From a virus, in IMG/VR virus record IMGVR_UViG_3300048592_000387, positions 1 through 24,180 of that record: a DNA stretch of 24,180 bases. One strand, written 5' to 3'. The first letter of the stretch is position 1, and the number at the start of each line of letters is the position of its first letter. This document shows, piece by piece, positions 21,063 through 24,180 of the stretch. Made by a program: the position numbers and the translations under genes. The notes under the pieces are model-generated. The model did not search any database and was not told the origin of the DNA. It saw nothing but the letters and a program-made list of their open reading frames with translations.

Positions 21063-21865
21063 ATAACTGGCGCATAGAGACGGGCGACGCTTTGCGGCTT
21101 ATCCCGTCACTTGAGGGCGGCGCGGTTAACCTTGTCGTTACGTCGCCGCCCTACCCCGGCCAGATGGGCAACGGGCAAACGGTAGGCACGTGGCTGGAAT
21201 GGCTAACCGCTATCACCGCCGCGCTGCTGCCCAAGTTGGCCCCGGCGGCCGTCGTGGCTCTTAACGTGACATTCAAGCGCACCGACGCGGGATGGTTTGA
21301 CACTCGTCTTTTTACCGCCATTCCCGCTATCCTGGAGGCTGCCGGGCTGCGCTGCCATGACACCTACATTTGGCACAAGACGAACGGAGCGCAAAACGGG
21401 CCACTGGCCTATGCCGACGCGCCCGGCTATGAGGTCGTCTACGCTTATACCAATGCCGAGCGGCCCGGTAACGTGACGTTCAATCCTCAGCGCAAGCCCT
21501 ACGCCGCCAAGAGCATCAGCAGCAGCGGTGCGGCCCGCATCGGCTACGGGCGCACGAAAGAACCAAACGGCGACGGGGCGCGGCAAACGAACGTCCTAAG
21601 CCTCGCCACGCACGCCAGTGACGGCAACCGGCCGCGGGCGCGGGGCGTGTCATTCCCGCTGGAATTGCCGCGCCGATTCATCCGGCAGTACACCCGCCCC
21701 GGCGATCTGGTACTGGACTTCTGCGCGGGCGTCGGGACAACCGGCCGCGCCGCGCTGGAATTGGGACGGCGATTCATCGGCTTCGAGCTTGACGCAGAAG
21801 AAGCCGAACGGGCGCGGCAGTGGCTGGCCGCCGCGCCGACGCCACTATTGTCAGTAACGGAGTAA
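21059..21865 (+). CDS. DNA methyltransferase, SPPY type (probable N4-cytosine)
   Basis: A 268-residue methyltransferase with catalytic SPPY at residues 29-32 (VVTSPPYPGQMGNG) and SAM motif I near 219-245 (LDFCAGVGTTGRAALELG, RRFIGFELDAEEAERA), the beta-class order. SPPY is typical of N4-cytosine enzymes. A middle region includes YIWHKTNGAQNGPLAYADAP and the target recognition part. The GTG start overlaps the prior stop in GTGA. It is the third methyltransferase in the window, with no cognate nuclease nearby, suggesting anti-restriction use. Target unknown. Confidence 0.88.
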   Translation: MNNWRIETGDALRLIPSLEGGAVNLVVTSPPYPGQMGNGQTVGTWLEWLTAITAALLPKLAPAAVVALNVTFKRTDAGWFDTRLFTAIPAILEAAGLRCHDTYIWHKTNGAQNGPLAYADAPGYEVVYAYTNAERPGNVTFNPQRKPYAAKSISSSGAARIGYGRTKEPNGDGARQTNVLSLATHASDGNRPRARGVSFPLELPRRFIRQYTRPGDLVLDFCAGVGTTGRAALELGRRFIGFELDAEEAERARQWLAAAPTPLLSVTE

Positions 21866-21868
21866 CCC

Positions 21869-22108
21869 ATGAGCAAGACGATTGACTTCCCCGACCTTGA
21901 CGCCGCCATCGACGCCGAGGCGTGGCAGTGGCTACAGGAGGCCGCGCCCGTCTACGCCGATGCGGTCACAGCCGAGGTGCGACGCGGCCACGAGCCGGGC
22001 GACATCCGGCGGCGATTCATGCGCCTGACGCAACGCCCCGCGTTGGCCCTGAGGCTAGAGCAAGCCGCTCGCCACTTGCGGCGGCAACGACAGGAGGCGG
22101 GGCAGTGA
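21869..22108 (+). CDS. Hypothetical small helical protein
   Basis: A 79-residue protein starting MSKTIDFPDLDAAIDAEAWQ, then WLQEAAPVYADAVTAEVRRG, a 'GHEPGDIRRRFMRLTQRPAL' part and a basic C-terminal helix (RLEQAARHLRRQRQEAGQ). The basic helix suggests nucleic-acid contact. It has GGAG upstream and overlaps the next gene in GTGA. No recognised family. Confidence 0.55.
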   Translation: MSKTIDFPDLDAAIDAEAWQWLQEAAPVYADAVTAEVRRGHEPGDIRRRFMRLTQRPALALRLEQAARHLRRQRQEAGQ

Positions 22109-22374
22109 CCAACGACGATGAATACCTTGAAAATTGCCGCAATTGTGACAGTACCAAGATATACCAAATGGAGGGAACCGCCCTTTTTGTTGGCGGTAAC
22201 GAATACTGGGTAATGTGCTTTGATTGCGCCGCTGCGGGTGAATCGTCGTACGATTTCGGCATCAAAGAGGACGCCGAAGAATGCCGTTTTGTAGCGCGAG
22301 AATTTTGGAATTCTCACGGCTGGACTAGCAAGCGTTCCTCGATTGTCGCGCTGTTCTCGCAGGGGGAAGAATGA
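22105..22374 (+). CDS. Lar-like restriction alleviation / zinc-ribbon protein
   Basis: An 89-residue protein with a GTG start at 22105, chosen because AGGAGG is seven bases upstream and GTGA overlaps the previous stop. It has two Cys pairs, Cys11/Cys14 (CRNC) and Cys38/Cys41 (CFDC), with beta strands between (KIYQMEGTALFVGGNEYWVM). It ends in AEECRFVAREFWNSHG, close to the Lar family closing 'EAI..WN.R'. Lar proteins reduce host type I restriction or modify methylase action. The fit is moderate; a generic zinc ribbon is the alternative. It lies next to methyltransferases and a VRR-NUC gene. Confidence 0.6.
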   Translation: MTNDDEYLENCRNCDSTKIYQMEGTALFVGGNEYWVMCFDCAAAGESSYDFGIKEDAEECRFVAREFWNSHGWTSKRSSIVALFSQGEE

Positions 22375-22670
22375 CACGCTACGCGGCAAAGGTAGACAAC
22401 AATCAGCCCGCTATCGTCGCCCAGTTGCGCGGCGCGGGCTTCCACGTTTGGCCGACGCATCGACTGGGCGCGGGCTTCCCCGATATTGTTGTCACCGGCC
22501 GCCGCCTACCATCCGGCGACGTGGCCGCGCTGCTGGTCGAAGTGAAAGACGGCCGCGGGCAATTGACGGCCGATGAACGGGAATGGCACGCCGCCTATCC
22601 TGACGGCGGGCCGCTGATTGTGGCGCGATGCGCTGAGGATGTACTAGCGTGGTTCGGGCGGGCCGCGTGA
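22371..22670 (+). CDS. VRR-NUC domain nuclease
   Basis: A 99-residue nuclease of the PD-(D/E)xK-like VRR-NUC family. It shows QPAIVAQLRGAGFHVWPTHR, then GFPDIVVTG (residues 35-43) with the conserved Asp, LLVEVKDGRGQLTADERE with the E-x-K (57-59), and VARCAEDVLAWF at the end. Stand-alone VRR-NUC proteins in phages process branched DNA such as Holliday junctions. Overlap with the previous gene is ATGA. It is the last gene of this rightward cluster before the convergent minus-strand gene at 22676. Confidence 0.88.
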   Translation: MTRYAAKVDNNQPAIVAQLRGAGFHVWPTHRLGAGFPDIVVTGRRLPSGDVAALLVEVKDGRGQLTADEREWHAAYPDGGPLIVARCAEDVLAWFGRAA

Positions 22671-22675
22671 CGGGG

Positions 22676-22936
22676 TTATGCGTCGGGCGGGGTGGCGTCG
22701 GCGGACGGCGGCACAAGCAGCACCCTCAGCGCGTCCAGTGTGGCGGCCGGGTTGGCGCGGTAGGCAGTGGCGAGAGATTCCAGCATATCAGGAACCGACG
22801 GTTTACCAGTGTAGAGACTTGGCGCAATGACAATGAACCCCAGCCCGGCGGCTAGGTCGGTGAGGGCGTCTCTAGCATCCTCAGACAGTACCGGACGAAA
22901 GCTCTTGATTCCTGATTTATTGCTCTTGGGTGACAT
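22676..22936 (-). CDS. Probable RHH-type transcription regulator, leaderless
   Basis: An 86-residue protein, the only minus-strand gene of the right arm. After a basic start (MSPKSNKSGIKSFRPVLSED) come helix A (ARDALTDLAAGLGF), a short insert and GKPSVPDMLESLATAYRANP, a helix B-like part of ribbon-helix-helix regulators, then a Leu-rich end. From memory, 'RPVLSxDA..AL..LA..LGF...GKPS...MLE.LA' is a common RHH-related form. The -10 at 22943-22948 puts +1 on the A of the ATG, so the mRNA appears leaderless, with no ribosome site. It probably binds the TGTACA sites beside it. Confidence in function is moderate. Confidence 0.6.
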   Translation of the reverse strand: MSPKSNKSGIKSFRPVLSEDARDALTDLAAGLGFIVIAPSLYTGKPSVPDMLESLATAYRANPAATLDALRVLLVPPSADATPPDA

Positions 22937-22942
22937 ATGTAC

Positions 22943-22971
22943 AGTGTAATCAGGAATTGGTCAAAAGTCAA
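22943..22971 (-). promoter_or_regulatory. Leftward promoter of the regulator gene (leaderless)
   Basis: On the minus strand TTGACT (22966-22971), 17-bp spacer, TACACT (22943-22948). Counting six bases after the -10 puts the start of transcription on the A of ATG 22936. Confidence 0.62.
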
Positions 22972-22984
22972 TGTACATACCCTA

Positions 22985-23013
22985 TTGACAAGTATGTACA
23001 TACCTGCTACAAT
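22985..23013 (+). promoter_or_regulatory. Rightward promoter of the 23-24 kb early genes
   Basis: Consensus TTGACA (22985-22990), 17-bp spacer, TACAAT (23008-23013) with extended TG (TGCTACAAT). Two TGTACA operators lie in the spacer and at the start site, so a bound regulator would block it. It reads into the 78-residue gene at 23058. Confidence 0.75.
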
Positions 23014-23057
23014 ATGTACATAGTTAGGAATTGAGACAGAGAGACGGAGACAGAGAG

Positions 23058-23294
23058 ATGACAACCCTTTACGCAATCAACAAGACAACGGCAGCCGGCA
23101 CTCGGAATTGGATGGGCAAGGTTATTGGCCGGTATTCCACCGAGGGCGACATGATGGACGAGCTGACCGAGTATGGCGAGATGGCTAAGGCCGACGGCTA
23201 TAAGGTCGAATTCCTGACCGAGTACAGCTTTGTGGCCCGGTGCGGGCGCGAGACGAAGGTCTACACGGCCTACAGCTACACGGAAGGCAAGTAA
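23058..23294 (+). CDS. Small hypothetical protein, first gene of operator-controlled unit
   Basis: A 78-residue protein starting MTTLYAINKTTAAGTRNWMG, then KVIGRYSTEGDMMDELTEYG and a beta-rich end (YKVEFLTEYSFVARCGRETK). ATG 23058 is chosen because GGAG is eight bases upstream and it follows the promoter by about 40 bases; the frame is open slightly upstream. It looks like a compact alpha/beta fold, perhaps a host-takeover or inhibitor protein. I do not recognise it. Confidence 0.58.
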   Translation: MTTLYAINKTTAAGTRNWMGKVIGRYSTEGDMMDELTEYGEMAKADGYKVEFLTEYSFVARCGRETKVYTAYSYTEGK

Positions 23295-23312
23295 CCCCCC
23301 ACCCCAACAACC

Positions 23313-23345
23313 GGCCCGGCCAGTGCCACTAACACTAGCCGGGCC
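23313..23345 (+). other. Stem-loop between the 78-residue gene and the SWIM gene
   Basis: GGCCCGGC (23313-23320) pairs perfectly with GCCGGGCC (23338-23345), and AGTG/CACT continue the stem inside. It lies in the 76-bp gap, ends 13 bp before the AGGAG of the SWIM gene, and has no U-run. It may set relative expression of the two genes. Confidence 0.45.
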
Positions 23346-23370
23346 ACAGTCACCCACAGGAGACAGCGAG

Positions 23371-23748
23371 ATGGTACACAGTAACGGCAAGAACGGCAAG
23401 AGCGAAGACAAGGCGCGGGCATTGGTCACTACCGGGCGTGTTCGGTTGACGGACGGCGGCGCAAGCGTAACCAATGCTGAGGGGTTTGTCTACCGGGTTG
23501 ACTTCGACCTCGGCGGCAACGGCCCCCACTGCCAATGCAAGGGGTTTGAGTTTACCGGATGGTGCAAGCACCTGACGGCCGCTTACATGGTGGCGGGCGA
23601 GACGAAGGGCAAGCCGGAAGACGAAGAGCCGACTGACGACGAATGGATCGCCATGCAAGAAGACGAAGACCGCGCCCGCGAGTACATCCTCGACGCCGGG
23701 TTGGACTATGGCGACCTGGGCAGCGCGGCTTACGCGCTGGGGTGGTAG
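23371..23748 (+). CDS. SWIM zinc-finger protein
   Basis: A 125-residue protein with a basic N-terminus, beta strands (RVRLTDGGASVTNAEGFVYR, VDFDLGGNG) and a SWIM motif C-x-C-x8-C-x-H: Cys54, Cys56, Cys65 and His67 in CQCKGFEFTGWCKH. The C-terminal third is strongly acidic (KPEDEEPTDDEWIAMQEDED). SWIM domains bind DNA or proteins, and stand-alone forms occur in phage early regions next to recombination genes. ATG 23371 has AGGAG eight bases upstream. An acidic C-terminus suggests a partner-binding arm. Confidence 0.82.
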   Translation: MVHSNGKNGKSEDKARALVTTGRVRLTDGGASVTNAEGFVYRVDFDLGGNGPHCQCKGFEFTGWCKHLTAAYMVAGETKGKPEDEEPTDDEWIAMQEDEDRAREYILDAGLDYGDLGSAAYALGW

Positions 23749-23751
23749 GTG

Positions 23752-23838
23752 ATGACAATGACGACCTTTATCATCACCGCCCTTGTCCTGCTACTCATTG
23801 TCCTGTTGTGCTGGTTTGCCATGATGCGGACGGAGTAG
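23752..23838 (+). CDS. Micro membrane peptide
   Basis: A 28-residue frame, MTMTTFIITALVLLLIVLLC then WFAMMRTE, is almost entirely one transmembrane helix with a short charged end. AGG from the previous stop region lies just before ATG 23752; ATG 23758 is better spaced. It fills the gap between the SWIM gene and the next gene. Similar one-helix peptides are seen in phage early operons. Translation is plausible but unproven. Confidence 0.4.
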   Translation: MTMTTFIITALVLLLIVLLCWFAMMRTE

Positions 23839-23840
23839 CC

Positions 23841-24119
23841 ATGACCGACATGACCGAACGCACATTCTATCAAGACCTGGACAACGACGCGGCGTCCGAC
23901 TGGACGTCCGTCGCCAGTGGCCTTAACGACGTTGACCGGGCTTGGACGATGGCGACGCACTTGTGCAAGATGCACCGCTATCACCTGCAATCGTATCTCG
24001 GATGGGGCAAAGCCTACGGGCGCGGCCTCGTCACTGAGAATGAGTTGAACCGCTATCTGACCTGTTACCAACAAGCCGACGCACTGGGCATTAGCTGGCG
24101 TGCGTGGATGTTGAGCTAG
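23841..24119 (+). CDS. Hypothetical small protein
   Basis: A 92-residue protein starting MTDMTERTFYQDLDNDAASD, then WTSVASGLNDVDRAWTMATH, LCKMHRYHLQSYLGWGKAYG and a C-terminal helix (ELNRYLTCYQQADALGISWR). CGGAG precedes ATG 23841. It contains aromatic and His residues but no motif I can name. Located between SWIM and a probable recombination ATPase, it may belong to the same early recombination unit. Confidence 0.55.
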   Translation: MTDMTERTFYQDLDNDAASDWTSVASGLNDVDRAWTMATHLCKMHRYHLQSYLGWGKAYGRGLVTENELNRYLTCYQQADALGISWRAWMLS

Positions 24120-24129
24120 AGAGGTAATC

Positions 24130-24180
24130 ATGTTTGCACCGGCAGTTAAGACTGAGAGTAAGCTACGCCTCGCCTTCACC
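24130..24180 (+). CDS. Start of probable phage ATP-binding (AAA/RecA-like) protein, truncated
   Basis: ATG 24130 follows AGAGAGG and opens MFAPAVKTESKLRLAFT to the right edge. The 'KLRLAF' run is the typical lead-in to a Walker A in phage Sak4/AAA-type recombination ATPases, but the Walker motif itself is outside the window. The assignment is therefore a guess from 17 residues and from the SWIM/VRR-NUC context. Confidence 0.4.
   Translation, partial: MFAPAVKTESKLRLAFT

Larger units (their letters stand above)
22938..23020. repeat. Four TGTACA operator sites in a divergent switch
   Basis: TGTACA cores lie at 22938-22943, 22972-22977, 22995-23000 and 23015-23020. The third is the centre of a perfect 12-bp palindrome GTATGTACATAC in the spacer of the rightward promoter, and the fourth of TATGTACATA overlapping its +1. 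The first overlaps the leftward -10/+1, and the second lies just outside the leftward -35. They form a shared operator. Confidence 0.72.

Noticed and set aside
1-24180. tRNA genes, integrase, attachment sites or insertion sequences
   Set aside because: No cloverleaf-like sequence, recombinase motif, transposase or terminal direct repeat was found by reading both strands.

Overview
The window is part of a tailed double-stranded DNA phage or prophage (Caudoviricetes, siphovirus-type). It carries a packaging, head and tail module with small and large terminase, portal, MuF-like protein, scaffold, capsid, connectors, tail tube, tail assembly chaperone and tape measure. It has no ribosomal, tRNA or host metabolic genes. 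Base composition is about 60% GC and genes are packed with many ATGA or GTGA stop/start overlaps. Promoters fit the bacterial sigma-70 consensus and Shine-Dalgarno sites are of the GGAG type, so the host is a bacterium; which one cannot be told from the sequence. No integrase, lysis genes or att site were seen.

Left arm (1-13826, all on the minus strand). Read in transcription order from 13826 leftward, it opens with a DNA-modification cassette: a ParB-like domain fused to a probable 7-deazaguanine transglycosylase (DpdA type), QueF, QueC and a YhhQ-type precursor transporter. The morphogenesis genes follow: terS, terL, portal, a small protein, MuF, a small protein, a terminator plus promoter at about 6.6 kb, scaffold, decoration-like protein, major capsid, four or five connector/completion genes, tail tube, tail chaperone pair, and a tape measure cut by the window edge.

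Control region (13827-14117). A divergent block of about 290 bp holds a leftward promoter, two tandem rightward promoters, a large hairpin and tandem GTACTAG operators. The operators sit on the promoter of a small ribbon-helix-helix protein, the first rightward gene.

Right arm (14118-24180, plus strand except one gene). It encodes DNA transactions: RHH regulator, SNF2-type helicase overlapping an SPPF methyltransferase, HNH nuclease, a winged-helix replication initiator whose own gene contains four iterons (probable origin), DnaB helicase, a C5-cytosine methyltransferase with a second conserved-looking ORF overprinted in the +1 frame, an SPPY methyltransferase, a Lar-like zinc-ribbon protein and a VRR-NUC nuclease. 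A second divergent switch at 22.9-23.0 kb has TGTACA operators and an apparently leaderless minus-strand gene. Small early genes follow (SWIM zinc finger, micro membrane peptide), then the start of a probable AAA/RecA-like ATPase.

The unifying theme is layered DNA modification and anti-restriction: a 7-deazaguanine cassette, three methyltransferases and a Lar-like protein, in a genome that by eye is depleted of GATC. The most unusual points are the ParB-DpdA fusion cassette with a QueF lacking a usual His, the intragenic iteron origin, the overprinted methyltransferase ORF, and a 44-bp near-perfect palindrome inside the transglycosylase gene.
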